The notes beneath the pieces were generated by a model. It was not told the DNA's origin. It did no database searches and was given only the letters and a program-made list of their open reading frames with translations. From an uncultured Nodularia sp. (lineage in GTDB: Bacteria > Cyanobacteriota > Cyanobacteriia > Cyanobacteriales > Nostocaceae): a DNA stretch of 64,000 bases. Numbering within the stretch: position 1 is the stretch's first letter; every line of letters begins with the position of its first letter. The DNA is taken from assembly GCA_903911355.1 (NCBI GenBank), contig CAIWDD010000129.1:1-64000 (forward strand), written 5' to 3'. Of this stretch, positions 47,088 through 58,000 are shown piece after piece. A program made the translations under genes and the position numbers.

Positions 47088-48152
47088 TTAAATATTTCTC
47101 CCTCGGTGTCGTGGTTGAGCATTAATAGGGATGAGAATTTGGTTAAGCCTACGTAATTGCTCTGATGTTCCCAGGCAAATTAGTGTATCTCCAGGAAATA
47201 AAATAGTATCCCCAGTCGGACCGCCAATCAGACTACCATCAGAGCGGCGAATGGCAATCACTAAAGCCCCAGATTGCGATCGCAAGCTTGTTTCTTTTAA
47301 ACTCTGACCCACCAGAGGACATACCAGGGGGTCTACTAGAAACTGTTCCATATAAAACTGGCGGTCTGCGCTAGAGATAAAACCATCGACAAAATCCAAC
47401 ACCTGCGGTCGTAAGGCTGCGGCCGCCATCCGCTTACCACCAGTAATATAAGGTGAAACCACGATATCTGCCCCGCCGCGTTGTATTTTTTTTGCCGATT
47501 CCTCCGTACTAGCCCTGGCGATCGCTCTAATTCTCGGATTCAGCGTTTTTGCAGTCAACACAGTATATAAATTTTCCGCATCAGAAGGTAAAGCGGCCAC
47601 AATACAAACTGCTCGGTCTACCCCCACCCTCAAGAGGGTATCATCCAGAGTGACATCGCCCTGGTATGCTATGTAATTTTTTGCTTGTGCCTGTTCTACA
47701 GATTCTAAATCCGAGTCAACCACCACAAAAGGTGCGCCTTCGGCCTGAAATTCCTTAGCAATTTGACGGCCGGTGCGGCTAAATCCACAGATAATATAAT
47801 GTTGTGTCAGGGTTTCCATTAACCTTCTCTGCTGCCTTAGTCTCATTCCTTCTTGAAAGTAGCCTTGAATCACGGCTTCTGTAAATCTATTGATCATGTA
47901 ACCAATAGTGACTACACCCAACAAAATCAAGGCAATTGTAAATAATCGTCCTTGTCTACTCAAGGGGTTAGTCTCCCCAAAGCCCACAGTAGTTAAGGTA
48001 ATCACTGTCATATAAGCCGCTTCTTCCCATGACCAACCCTCCATGAACTTGTACCATAAAGTACCGGTCAGAAAAACGCCCCCCAGGGAAATAGTCCCGA
48101 GGGTGAGTTCTTGTTGGAGTCTTCGGTATTTTTTCTCAAGTGTGGAATACAA
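47088..48152 (-). CDS. Two-helix potassium channel with RCK (TrkA) domains
   Basis: A 354-residue channel subunit. Two membrane helices surround the pore loop TVGFGE (residues 55-60), the K+ selectivity filter. A Rossmann RCK domain (HYIICGFSRTGRQIAKEFQ, about 117-135) and a TrkA-C domain (about 265-345) follow. A prokaryotic ligand-gated K+ channel, related to MthK. The start is TTG 48152, since no ATG lies before the first helix. It converges on the repeats downstream of the MMADHC-like gene. Confidence 0.85.
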   Translation of the reverse strand: MYSTLEKKYRRLQQELTLGTISLGGVFLTGTLWYKFMEGWSWEEAAYMTVITLTTVGFGETNPLSRQGRLFTIALILLGVVTIGYMINRFTEAVIQGYFQEGMRLRQQRRLMETLTQHYIICGFSRTGRQIAKEFQAEGAPFVVVDSDLESVEQAQAKNYIAYQGDVTLDDTLLRVGVDRAVCIVAALPSDAENLYTVLTAKTLNPRIRAIARASTEESAKKIQRGGADIVVSPYITGGKRMAAAALRPQVLDFVDGFISSADRQFYMEQFLVDPLVCPLVGQSLKETSLRSQSGALVIAIRRSDGSLIGGPTGDTILFPGDTLICLGTSEQLRRLNQILIPINAQPRHRGRNI

Positions 48153-48303
48153 AGTTATTTTACCGTTACCATTATTTGGCAGAATATTTAACCGTTAACC
48201 TAGAAAAAAGTATCAGATTTAATAAATAAAATGTTATTTTTAATAATTTCTAGCAAACTAGTAAGTGACTATTAAAATTAAAGAGATATCAGGAGGCGCG
48301 GCC

Positions 48304-49587
48304 GTGAGTATCGAAACTCTCATTGAGCAAGCTACCATCCCCCCAACATCAAATTCTATGTCATCCAGCCCTTTTGACGCTGATAGCTTCAATGAAGCTG
48401 TTATGTCAACCTATGCTCGGTTCCCCCTAGCTTTAGACCGGGGTGCAGGTTGTCGGGTTTGGGATACCCAGGGACGTGAATATCTGGACTTTGTGGCCGG
48501 AATAGCCACTTGCACCCTGGGACACGCCCACCCGGCTATGGTAGAGGCGGTAACGCGCCAAATCCAAAAGCTGCACCATGTTTCTAATTTGTACTATATT
48601 CCCGAACAAGGTCAATTAGCCCAATGGATAGTTGAACACTCCTGTGCCGACCGGGTATTTTTCTGTAATTCCGGTGCTGAAGCTAACGAAGCAGCCATTA
48701 AACTAGCCCGCAAATATGCTCACACGGTTCTAGAAATTGACAAACCGATTATCCTCACAGCTAACGCTAGTTTCCACGGTCGCACTTTGGCCACAATCAC
48801 CGCCACGGGACAACCGAAGTATCAAAAATACTTTGATCCTCTAGTCCCCGGCTTTGAATATGTTCCTTATAACGATGTTAGTGCCTTTGAGGCAGCAATT
48901 AGTGAGTTAGATGAAGGTGATTATCGTGTCGCCGCAATTCTAATTGAACCCTTGCAAGGAGAGGGTGGTGTCCGCCCGGGGGATCTGGCTTATTTCCAAA
49001 AGCTACGGCGACTTTGTGATGAAACTGGTATTTTGTTGATGTTCGACGAAGTACAAGTTGGTATGGGACGCACCGGTAAGTTATGGGGTTATGAATATCT
49101 GGGTGTAGAACCAGATATCTTTACCAGTGCGAAAGGTTTGGGTGGCGGTATCCCCATTGGGGCGATGATGAGTAAGAAGTTCTGCGATGTTTTTCAACCA
49201 GGAGAACACGCTAGTACTTTTGGCGGTAACCCCTTTGTTTGTGGTGTGGCCTTGGCTGTCTGTCAGACTTTGGAAAAAGAAAATATTTTGCAGAATGTGG
49301 AAGCCAGGGGTACTCAGTTACGTGATGGATTAAACGCGATCGCCGCTAAATATCCCCATGTGATTTCTGAAGTCCGCGGTTGGGGTTTAATTAATGGTAT
49401 GGAGTTACAAGCAGATATTCCGCTCACCGCCGCTGATATTGTGCAGGTGGCTATAGATCAGGGTCTGTTGTTAGTACCCGCAGGTCCCAAGGTTGTCCGG
49501 TTTGTACCCCCGTTGATTGTCACTGAGGCGGAAATTAATTTGGCTTTACAAGCTGTTGAACAAGCGATCGCTTCTTTGACAGCTTAG
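48304..49587 (+). CDS. argD: Acetylornithine aminotransferase
   Basis: A 427-residue PLP-dependent class III aminotransferase of arginine synthesis. Motifs: NSGAEANEAAIKLARKYAH, FHGRTLATITATGQPKYQ, EPLQGEGGVRPG, LLMFDEVQVGMGRTGKLWGY and SAKGLGGGIPIGA, containing the PLP lysine. I start at GTG 48304 because AGGAGG lies 8 bases upstream; GTG 48265 is also in frame. The N-terminal 30 residues before MSTYARFPLALDRG are a cyanobacterial extension. Stops 80 bases before the convergent tsaB. Confidence 0.94.
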   Translation: MSIETLIEQATIPPTSNSMSSSPFDADSFNEAVMSTYARFPLALDRGAGCRVWDTQGREYLDFVAGIATCTLGHAHPAMVEAVTRQIQKLHHVSNLYYIPEQGQLAQWIVEHSCADRVFFCNSGAEANEAAIKLARKYAHTVLEIDKPIILTANASFHGRTLATITATGQPKYQKYFDPLVPGFEYVPYNDVSAFEAAISELDEGDYRVAAILIEPLQGEGGVRPGDLAYFQKLRRLCDETGILLMFDEVQVGMGRTGKLWGYEYLGVEPDIFTSAKGLGGGIPIGAMMSKKFCDVFQPGEHASTFGGNPFVCGVALAVCQTLEKENILQNVEARGTQLRDGLNAIAAKYPHVISEVRGWGLINGMELQADIPLTAADIVQVAIDQGLLLVPAGPKVVRFVPPLIVTEAEINLALQAVEQAIASLTA

Positions 49588-49598
49588 TGGTATATCCT

Positions 49599-49630
49599 CA
49601 GCGAGGATGGGTTGTACCTGTCCCTCGCTG
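49599..49630. terminator. Bidirectional terminator between argD and tsaB
   Basis: CAGCGAGG pairs with CCTCGCTG over a 16-base loop, in the gap between two convergent genes. No clear T-run. Confidence 0.6.
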
Positions 49631-49667
49631 TTCCACCCAGGAAAGAGGGAAAAGATGTCAAAATATG

Positions 49668-50327
49668 TTAATTTCCTACGGGGTGCTGCCCATAATATGG
49701 TTGAGCATCGAACCAATGGGGATGTTTACCTTCTTGCCAATCTAAATAAGCCAATTCCAAAATACTGCCTACAGTTATAGCCAAGTTAGATGTAGCTTTA
49801 ATTAGTTTATATTCACTCTGCCAGTTAGCTAAGGTTTCTTGCCATGTTTCCGGTGTGAATACAGTATCCGGTAATAAGGCTCTGATGCTCGACTGATCAG
49901 GGGATGGTTCATATATCCCACCAAACACTTTTCCCCTTTGTGCTGGCATTTCTACGGCTATTACCCCCGATTTTTGCTGGTTTTGAGGTTTTTTAGCCCA
50001 AGCTAATGCCGCTAAGGTGGAAATGGTAAATACAGGGATATTTAATTGTTGTCCTAAGGTGCGGGCAATGACAAGGCCTATCCTGGTTCCGGTAAAACCA
50101 CCAGGACCTTTAGCTACAGCAATAAATCCTAACTCTTCCCAAGTGTGGGGCTTAATAAATTCTACTAAGTATTGATGGATGTAACTAGATAAATCACGCC
50201 CCAAATCCCAAGTATGAACACGACTTTCACTATTAAAATCACTGATAGCCAAACCCAGTGAGGGAGTGGTTGTGTGTAGGGATAATGCGTAGGGTTTGGC
50301 TCCAAGGTCTTCTACTTGTTCAATCAC
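49668..50327 (-). CDS. tsaB: tRNA threonylcarbamoyladenosine synthesis protein TsaB
   Basis: A 219-residue member of the Kae1/TsaD fold. LSLHTTTPSLGLAISD starts the ASKHA fold, then FIAVAKGPGGFTGTRIGLVI, the TsaB signature. It is the partner of TsaD and TsaE in making t6A37 of tRNA. Convergent with argD. The gap to the Ycf34 gene upstream on the same strand is 185 bases. Confidence 0.9.
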   Translation of the reverse strand: MIEQVEDLGAKPYALSLHTTTPSLGLAISDFNSESRVHTWDLGRDLSSYIHQYLVEFIKPHTWEELGFIAVAKGPGGFTGTRIGLVIARTLGQQLNIPVFTISTLAALAWAKKPQNQQKSGVIAVEMPAQRGKVFGGIYEPSPDQSSIRALLPDTVFTPETWQETLANWQSEYKLIKATSNLAITVGSILELAYLDWQEGKHPHWFDAQPYYGQHPVGN

Positions 50328-50512
50328 GGCTAATTACAATGGTATATTCCACAGTCATTTAACCTCTATGTTAGATGCAGATCACAGTTACAAAGCAACT
50401 GAGTACATTAAACGATAAGAATCCATACACCCGGAAACATCGCCTTGATTCTTGCCTAAACGGCTACCTGCGTCACTCAGTAGTAGCCGCTTTCAATGAT
50501 CATTGTATTGAT

Positions 50513-50761
50513 TCAGGTTGGTACTAGTTCTCCAGGACGCAATTTTGACCACTTACCCACTTCCTGCTTAAAGCTCAAACAACCCACCACGTCCCACTCC
50601 ATTTCAATGATATCTTGGCTGGTACGAATGTTGACGTTGATGGAAGGTTCACTCGGATCAAAGGTGGGATTTTCAGTTAGGTGCGGCTGTTGGTGCTGTG
50701 TTTCTACGGCGTGGTAGGTTTGACAGCGGTCTACGTAGTGGCAGTTCACACAAATACACAT
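50513..50761 (-). CDS. ycf34: Ycf34 family protein
   Basis: An 82-residue cyanobacterial/plastid protein starting MCICVNCHYVDRCQTYHAVE, the family signature with four closely spaced cysteines. In Synechocystis Ycf34 binds an Fe-S cluster and influences photosynthetic complex assembly. No operon: tsaB is downstream, and cca is divergent. Confidence 0.9.
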   Translation of the reverse strand: MCICVNCHYVDRCQTYHAVETQHQQPHLTENPTFDPSEPSINVNIRTSQDIIEMEWDVVGCLSFKQEVGKWSKLRPGELVPT

Positions 50762-50850
50762 AATCGAACTGACTCCAAAAACCTATTTTACTGTTAATGT
50801 TAATGTAACTTAAGCCCAAGTTGTATTCACTAGTTGTTGGGTTGATTTTT

Positions 50851-52134
50851 ATGACAATCCACAGTTTGAGAAATCTCACTCTAGTTACCGAAAATTGCCC
50901 TTTTAACTGGCAACTTCTCCCTCCATCTGCTTATATGGTAGGTGGTGCAGTGCGTGATGCGCTGTTGAGTAAGACTCGTGAATATTTGGATCTCGATTTT
51001 ATTATTCCATCTCAAGCGGTGCTGCTAGCTCACACCATCGCCCGCCATTATCATGCTGGTTTTGTACTACTCGACCCCGAAAGGCAAATCGCTCGGGTGG
51101 TATTTCCCAACGCTACAGCGGATTTTGCCCAACAGGAGGGAGATAGTTTAGAGGCAGATTTATCAAGAAGAGATTTTACTATTAATGCGATCGCCTATCA
51201 TCCCCATACCCAAACCATCTTCGACCCCTTACACGGTTATGATGATTTACAACAGGGTGTATTACGCATGGTATCACCAGCTAACCTCAAAGATGACCCC
51301 CTGCGATTAATGCGGGCATATCGTCAAGCTGCCCAACTTGGTTTTACCATTGAACCGACTACTCAGGCAACTATTGCCACCTTAGCACCACAGATCACAC
51401 AAGTCGCCCCGGAACGAGTACGGGGAGAAATTGCTTATTTATTAGCAAATCCTCAAGGGACATTTTGGCTAGTTAAAGCCGCGTCACATCATTTACTTGC
51501 GCCTTTCTTTCCCCATGCTACCCCCGAAAGTTGGCAAAAATTAGCAACAGTAGACACAGTAGCTGATTTGATTGCTCAACATTGGCCACAATTAGATGTA
51601 AAATTACAGCAGTATATCCGGGATACAGTCAAAACTACTTGGTTAGGCGTTGCTAAACTCGCTTGTCTAGTTCACCCTGACCCAGAAGTTGCTAAAATCC
51701 AACTCCAAGCACTCACTTACAGCCGTGCTGAAATTCAGGCTGTGACCACCGCCCTCAAGATGTTTCCCCTACTCAAATCCCCTCATATGTCTGTGAGAGA
51801 ACAATATTTTTTCTTCCAAGAGGCGGGAAATGTATTTGCGGCTACAATAATCTTAGCCTTAATAAATAATAATTTGGTATCGGCCACCTCAGGCCACAAG
51901 TCGCTACGCGCCTATGCACCATTAATCAGCCGGTACCTGAACCCTGATGATCTGGTTGCCCATCCCACTAAATTAGTGAGTGGCGATGAGTTAATCATAG
52001 CACTAAATATTCCCCCTTCCCCAAAATTAGGCGAATTATTGACAGAAATTGCCATTGCACAAGCTGAGGGAAAAGTTTCTACCCCAGAAGATGCGATCGC
52101 CTTCGGGCAGCAGTTATTATTAAATATAGACTGA
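50851..52134 (+). CDS. cca: CCA tRNA nucleotidyltransferase
   Basis: A 427-residue class II nucleotidyltransferase adding CCA (or CC/A) to tRNA 3' ends; neither tRNA here encodes CCA. Motifs: YMVGGAVRDALLSK, EYLDLDFIIP (catalytic Asp pair), DLSRRDFTINAIAY, and LRMVSPANLKDDPLRLMRAYR. I start at ATG 50851 (MTIHSLRNL); a TTG at 50821 is in frame. It is divergent from ycf34. Confidence 0.88.
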   Translation: MTIHSLRNLTLVTENCPFNWQLLPPSAYMVGGAVRDALLSKTREYLDLDFIIPSQAVLLAHTIARHYHAGFVLLDPERQIARVVFPNATADFAQQEGDSLEADLSRRDFTINAIAYHPHTQTIFDPLHGYDDLQQGVLRMVSPANLKDDPLRLMRAYRQAAQLGFTIEPTTQATIATLAPQITQVAPERVRGEIAYLLANPQGTFWLVKAASHHLLAPFFPHATPESWQKLATVDTVADLIAQHWPQLDVKLQQYIRDTVKTTWLGVAKLACLVHPDPEVAKIQLQALTYSRAEIQAVTTALKMFPLLKSPHMSVREQYFFFQEAGNVFAATIILALINNNLVSATSGHKSLRAYAPLISRYLNPDDLVAHPTKLVSGDELIIALNIPPSPKLGELLTEIAIAQAEGKVSTPEDAIAFGQQLLLNID

Positions 52135-52372
52135 AAACATAGATTAGTCTGGCTAAACTCCAGGGCCAGTCCCACAGAATAAGATATCCCATTCTACTAA
52201 CTTTGGGCAGGTTTTCCGTGACTGCGCCTCAATCAATGATTAATTAAAATCATGAATTCTTTTTGGGAAAGTGAAGCTATGATCAAAGCTGCAACCATCA
52301 GTTAAAAAAACAATCTCATAGTTGATATTCCAAATCATACACCAGTATTAATCCCCCCAGGAATTAAATCCG

Positions 52373-54616
52373 GTGATTTTTTATCCTCAAGATTATCATG
52401 GTCAAAATATCAATTCCTTCTCGACACCAGAAGGAAAACTAGACCCTAACAACCAGAATCTACCTGATTTTGAGAACCATACACCAGCATTAATCACCCA
52501 TCAGGAATTTAGCCCGATTATCTTTTCATCCTCATATCACCAGGCGAAATCACGTCATAATTCTCAGTCAACTTTAGTAATAAATAACTTACAAGCTGAT
52601 ATCATCCGAACTTTCCTGACTAATTTACATCAACAGTCCCATAGCAAATACCAGTTAGAAATTTTACCTCTTGCTATATCTGTAAATAATCGTCTAGTAG
52701 TACAAAGTACCTTAGTCCGGGGTTATGAAGATGGTCTTGATGCAGTAGACTTAGAGAATTGGCAAATACCCTATGAAGTAGTTTTACAAGCTCTAGACAT
52801 TCAAAGCTCTGAACTACCAGATGGTCAATTAGAACTGCGATCGGCTCATTTTATCCTGGGAATCAATCCTAAAGAACTTACTCTAGACCCAGAATTGGGA
52901 CGAGTGCTCAAAATTAAAGATATACAAGAATTATTTGATGTCGTAGTCAAATTTGACATTAACAGTTACACATTGCTCATTCAAGCTCCCTGGTTAGATC
53001 AAACACCTTCTCGCATCACCAGGAAAAAACCCGAAATAATCACATTAGATGGGTTACCAAAAGTCAAGAGTCCACTATTTAGCTTTAGTCATCTTTTACA
53101 CGATATACAGTTCAGTAGTTCTGATAACAATACCATTCAAAGTTCAGCTAGTTTTCAAGCCATTGGTACAGCTTTTAAGGGAGGATGGAGCTTAGGAGTT
53201 CAACAAGGAAATATACTAGAAAACCCAAAATTCCAAATTAATTCCTTTCAATGGGTTAATTCAGATGCACACCAAGACTACATTGTAGGACAGCAACAAA
53301 CATTGTGGCCCAGGACATTCTTTCAGCAATACTGGGGAGTGTCATTAGTCCAGCGCCATGGTTACACTTTGTCACCTACCCAAAGCACTAATATAGAGCA
53401 ACGCAGCCAAGCTGCTGAGGTTAAACGTACCATTGAGGGAAAAGCCGAACCGGGGACTTTTGTCGTCCTCCGTCCCCAGAGTGACACTAAAAATATCTTA
53501 GGTGAAATATTAGTAGATGAAACTGGTATTTATCGCTTTCCTGATGTCAGTAGTGGGGTGTTTGTGATTGAAAAATATCCCCAAGGAAGATTAACAGCAC
53601 AACCCCAAGTTAAAGTAATTAATTTAGCTTTCACACCAGGACAATTATCTTCTGGGACAAGTTCCTCTGTATTTTCTGCTGGTTGGTTATATCAACCCCC
53701 ATTCCCCCAAAGTTCCCAAATTATCGGCAATTTTTCTAATTTTCAAGCTGGAATCAAAAAAAAGTGGGGAGTTTCCGAAAGTTTAACCTTAGGAATAGGT
53801 GCATTTTATCATGGCAATATTAATGCTATTGGTGAGCTATTTTTTCATCCTCAAAATGTCCCTTTAAGTGTTTATTTGAGTGCGAATACCCAAGACAAAA
53901 TCAAATATTCCTCAAATCGTGGCAGCAATATTTATACCCGCATCAAATATGGCATATCTAACAACACACAAATCAACTTAAATGGAGATTTATACTCACA
54001 GACATTAAATTTAAACCATGAATTAAATTTGAATCAAAGTACAACTATGCAGTTGTTTAGCAATATTCAAAATAGAGGAACTGGTAGTTTACAAATTAGG
54101 TTAAGCCAAAATGATTATAATTTCAATACACAGATATCATTAGACAAAAATCAGAAGTTAAATTTTAATAATACCTTGAATTTAGCCAAAGCATATAAAA
54201 ACTTTCTTTTTACCTTCGGTACTAATTTATCGGGAATAGATGCTGAAATTAAATACAATTTACCAAAAGCTAATACTGAGGTGGTGACTAATCAAATCGC
54301 ATTGAGATATCAAGGTTATCAAAAAAACTATGATATTTTGAAAAATCCCATTCCCCAATTTCAAAGAAATTTCTTAGAATTATCTTGGCAATATGCTCAG
54401 AAAAACGGATTACAGTGGCGAATAGGAGCCGGTCTGAGTAACGATGGCTCAGGGATAAATGCTACATTGGCTATACCGATGCTTTCAGGATTAAACCTGT
54501 CTGCAAGATACCAATCAATATCTCAATTTTCCCATGGGTCTTCCTTTAAAATTCAAATTAATAGTAGCTTTAACCTCCAACAAGGTTTCAGAACTATTAA
54601 AGGGAATTTAACATAA
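52373..54616 (+). CDS. Outer-membrane usher-like beta-barrel protein, N-terminus possibly disrupted
   Basis: A 747-residue protein. Residues about 90-165 ([20 protein letters not shown] and around) look like an N-terminal periplasmic domain of fimbrial usher type; residues about 350-400 resemble a carboxypeptidase-like regulatory domain ([23 protein letters not shown]). The last 300 residues alternate polar and hydrophobic strands typical of an outer-membrane beta-barrel. No signal peptide is visible from GTG 52373, and the preceding 40 bases read KNNLIVDIPNHTPVLIPPG in another frame, echoed by NHTPALI at residues 41-47, so the start may be frameshifted. No chaperone or pilin is adjacent. Confidence 0.45.
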   Translation: MIFYPQDYHGQNINSFSTPEGKLDPNNQNLPDFENHTPALITHQEFSPIIFSSSYHQAKSRHNSQSTLVINNLQADIIRTFLTNLHQQSHSKYQLEILPLAISVNNRLVVQSTLVRGYEDGLDAVDLENWQIPYEVVLQALDIQSSELPDGQLELRSAHFILGINPKELTLDPELGRVLKIKDIQELFDVVVKFDINSYTLLIQAPWLDQTPSRITRKKPEIITLDGLPKVKSPLFSFSHLLHDIQFSSSDNNTIQSSASFQAIGTAFKGGWSLGVQQGNILENPKFQINSFQWVNSDAHQDYIVGQQQTLWPRTFFQQYWGVSLVQRHGYTLSPTQSTNIEQRSQAAEVKRTIEGKAEPGTFVVLRPQSDTKNILGEILVDETGIYRFPDVSSGVFVIEKYPQGRLTAQPQVKVINLAFTPGQLSSGTSSSVFSAGWLYQPPFPQSSQIIGNFSNFQAGIKKKWGVSESLTLGIGAFYHGNINAIGELFFHPQNVPLSVYLSANTQDKIKYSSNRGSNIYTRIKYGISNNTQINLNGDLYSQTLNLNHELNLNQSTTMQLFSNIQNRGTGSLQIRLSQNDYNFNTQISLDKNQKLNFNNTLNLAKAYKNFLFTFGTNLSGIDAEIKYNLPKANTEVVTNQIALRYQGYQKNYDILKNPIPQFQRNFLELSWQYAQKNGLQWRIGAGLSNDGSGINATLAIPMLSGLNLSARYQSISQFSHGSSFKIQINSSFNLQQGFRTIKGNLT

Positions 54617-55034
54617 TGTACAACCAAGAAAGTTATGAGTTGAGCAGTGATGCTGCGATCGCCATCAATAAAAATTTATGCATAAATGACCGCCGCAATA
54701 AACTGAATAATTTCTCCAATTTAAGTTTCGAGACCTTGGCAGATGCTGTCCCACAAATTGTTTGGACTTCCCGGTCAGATGGCTGGTTAGACTATTATAA
54801 CCAACGCTGGGTTGAGTATACAGGTATGACTTGGGAGGAAAGTCAAGGTTGGGGCTGGCAAGAGGGAGAATTCCCGCGATCGCCTTAACGGCTTTTGCCG
54901 CTGAGTTTGACCAACAACAGGCAATTTCCGCAGGTTTTCAAATCCACATACCTAAACCAGTACAACCAGAAACTTTAGCAGCAGCAGTTGTTCAATTAGT
55001 GAAGCAGCATTCGACCACAGATGAACACAGTTAA
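54616..55034 (+). pseudogene. Collapsed hybrid sensor kinase (PAS start joined to receiver end)
   Basis: 54616-54888 encodes a PAS domain start ([39 protein letters not shown]) ending at a stop. In another frame about 54856-55034 encodes the end of a receiver domain ([40 protein letters not shown]). The histidine kinase core and most of the receiver are missing. The junction near 54858-54862 is a deletion with a frame change. The ATG overlaps the usher-like stop by one base; the stop overlaps that of the Mg-chelatase gene. Confidence 0.75.
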
Positions 55035-58000
55035 ACCGTCACACCTTCCAATTGTTCCTCTGTTAACTCATATAACTGACGCAACTTACCGATTTTATCT
55101 GCGTCCGCTTGCCATAAACCCCGCCCATGTGCCTCAATCATTCTGCTTAAAATATTCCGAAAAGCTTCAGGATTAGCCCGGCGTAACTTCTCCGCCATTT
55201 CAGCATCTAAAGCATAAGTATCTGCTGCTTGGTCATATACCCAGTCATCCTGGAAATCAGCAGTACCACCCCAGCCAATTAAGGCCGTCATCCGTTGGGA
55301 AATTTCAAATGCACCCCCAGAACCCTGATTAGCCATGGCTTGCGCCCATTTGGGATTGACTAACTTGCTGCGGTACTCCATACGGAGTAAATCATCTAAA
55401 TTTCGGGGGGTGCTGTCCTTGGAAAAACTTTCCACAAAGCTGGTAGTCACCTTTTTACCCCGTTGCTTTTCTGCTGCTTTTTTTAAACCGCCAGTGTTAG
55501 CGTAATATTCTTGAATATCGGTTAAACCATATTCCACAGAATCAATTTCTTGAACAATGCGATCGCTAGTTTGCAATAAAGTATTTAAAACCTCTGGTCT
55601 AGCCTGACCCTTATCTTGTCTACCATAACTAAACACATTGCGACCTTCCCAAGTCTTACCCAACTCCTCCCCAGATTCCCAATTACCATCAACCACCTGA
55701 TCATTGACTAAAGAACCAAAATCACCAGCGGGATTAGAAAACAATCTTGCAGAACTATTCTCTACCCCTTGGGCCTGCAAAGCCAAAGCGTGCTTTCTAA
55801 TAAAATTCTGCTCTTCGGGTTCATCAGCATCAGCCGCCCGTTGAAACAAATCATCTAATAATTCAATAATATTGACAAAACTATCCCGAAAAATCCCGGA
55901 TAAATTCCCCAAAATATCAATGCGGGGATGTCCCACCTCAGCTAAGGGCTTTAACTGATAACGGACAATACGCCCAGTCCCCTCCTTCACAGGTTCCGCC
56001 CCCACCAACTCCAAAAGAATACCCAGAGACTCGCCCTTAGTTTTAATCGCATCCAAACCCCATAACATCACCGCCACGGTTTCCGGATAAGTTTTATGTT
56101 CCGCCAAATGCTGGGCAATAATTTTCTCCCCAATTTCCCGCCCCCGAGCATAAGCAGCAGGAGAAGGCATTCTATAAGGGTCTAAAGCATGAATATTTCT
56201 GCCCGTAGGTAACACCCCCGCACCATCCCGCAGTAAATCACCCCCGGGGGCAGGTAAAATGTACTCCCCGTTCAAACCCCTTAACAAACTCCTCAACTCA
56301 TCAGTAGACTGCATCAACAAGTCAGTAACTAACTGCTCCTCCTGTGGGTGTTCTGTGCTTCCCTGGGATTCTTTGCCAAAATAAGCCTCTAAATATCCCG
56401 CCAACTCCTCCTGATTCGGCGGTTCCCCCAAAATATGCAGCCCAGAAGAAAACAGACGATTCTCCAACACCTGGAGATATTCATACAACTTCAGCAAATA
56501 ATCATCAAAGGCGTGAGCGCTAAACATCCTCACATTCTCAGGACTAAAAGCAATTCCCAAACGTTGAGCATCAGTAAACGGACAATCAGCATCCAAACCA
56601 GTATCAACAATCTGCTTACAAATCACCTCCTTCAAAGCATAATTTTTCTGGGGGTCTTCTCGATACTCCGCAATTAAATCTCGCAAAGATAACAACTCTT
56701 TATACAAACCAGCGCGACCATAGGGGGGGACATTGTGAGAAATTAACACCCCATAACCCCGACGCTTCGCCAAAATCGACTCAGAAGGATTATTGGCGGC
56801 ATATATATATAGATTAGGTAAATCTCCCAATAAAATATCCGACCAAGAATAACCAGTATTACCCAGGGGGGAGCCAGGCAACCATTCTACTGTCCCATGC
56901 ATCCCAAAGTGAACCACCGCATCAGCCGCAAAATCATTTTGTAACCATTTATAGAAAGCCGCATATTGGGGATGGGGAGTTAAATCCCGTTCAAACATTA
57001 ACCGCATCGGGTCGCCTTGTATACCCAAAGGCGGCTGTACACCAATCCAAATATTACCTAACTGTATACCGCCAATATGTAATTCTTCCCCATAGGTTTT
57101 AATTCCAGTTCCCCGTAGAGACTTCCATTGTTTTTCAATGCGGGAAGTCAGCAGATACCCCAACCATCTTTCTAGTTTACGGACATGAACAGTATTAGCA
57201 GAGGAGGGAAAAGGCTGATTTTTTTGCCAGGTTTCCATTTCTTCATCTGCTGCTTTCACCTGACGAATTAATTCTTCCCCATCCTCGGGGATATCCCCAA
57301 CATCATAACCTTGGTCTTTGAGGGCGTGGAGAAACTTAACTAGACTGCGGGGAACATTCAATAAAGCCGCAGTTCCCACAGCCCCATAACCAGGGGGAAA
57401 TCCATATAAAATAATTGCTATTTTACGTTGAGATGGCAATTTCTGCCGCAAGGAAACCCAATTTTTAACTCTACCAATTAACCGTTGTACTCGTTCTGGC
57501 ACCAGATAAATCTGTTCACCCACCAACCCCCCCAGGGGAATAGTATCTATTGCCCCATCTAGTTCAGGTAAAGCATATAACACTACACTTTGCAGTCCGC
57601 CTACACCTTGACGTGTCCAGGAGTGAATATCTTGAATCAGCAGGGGTGCTGCTACTATATAAGGTACATTTTTCGCTGTCAGGATGCGTTTAGCTACTTC
57701 CACCTGGCGGCCTGCTTCCATTGAACCGGCCGGACCGCCTACTAAGGGAAAGCCAATGGTAGAGACAATTGCATCTACCTGGACTGCTTGATCTGACAGG
57801 GAGTAAGTTTCTATATTACCTTGTTTTCGTTGCTGGGCTTCATGGTCGCTGGTCATCCAATCCCTTACCGCTACGTGTCCTTCTACACCGTTGATAAAAA
57901 TGGGTAAGGGAATTAAACCCCCTTGCTCAAAACGGTGAATGAGTTGGGGAATGTATGGTTGTTGCGTAATTACGTGTTTACGGTAAAGGAGAATACCTAC

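Noticed and set aside
50496-50717. Plus-strand frame opposite Ycf34
   Set aside because: Lies over the Ycf34 gene, whose four-cysteine signature is clear on the minus strand.
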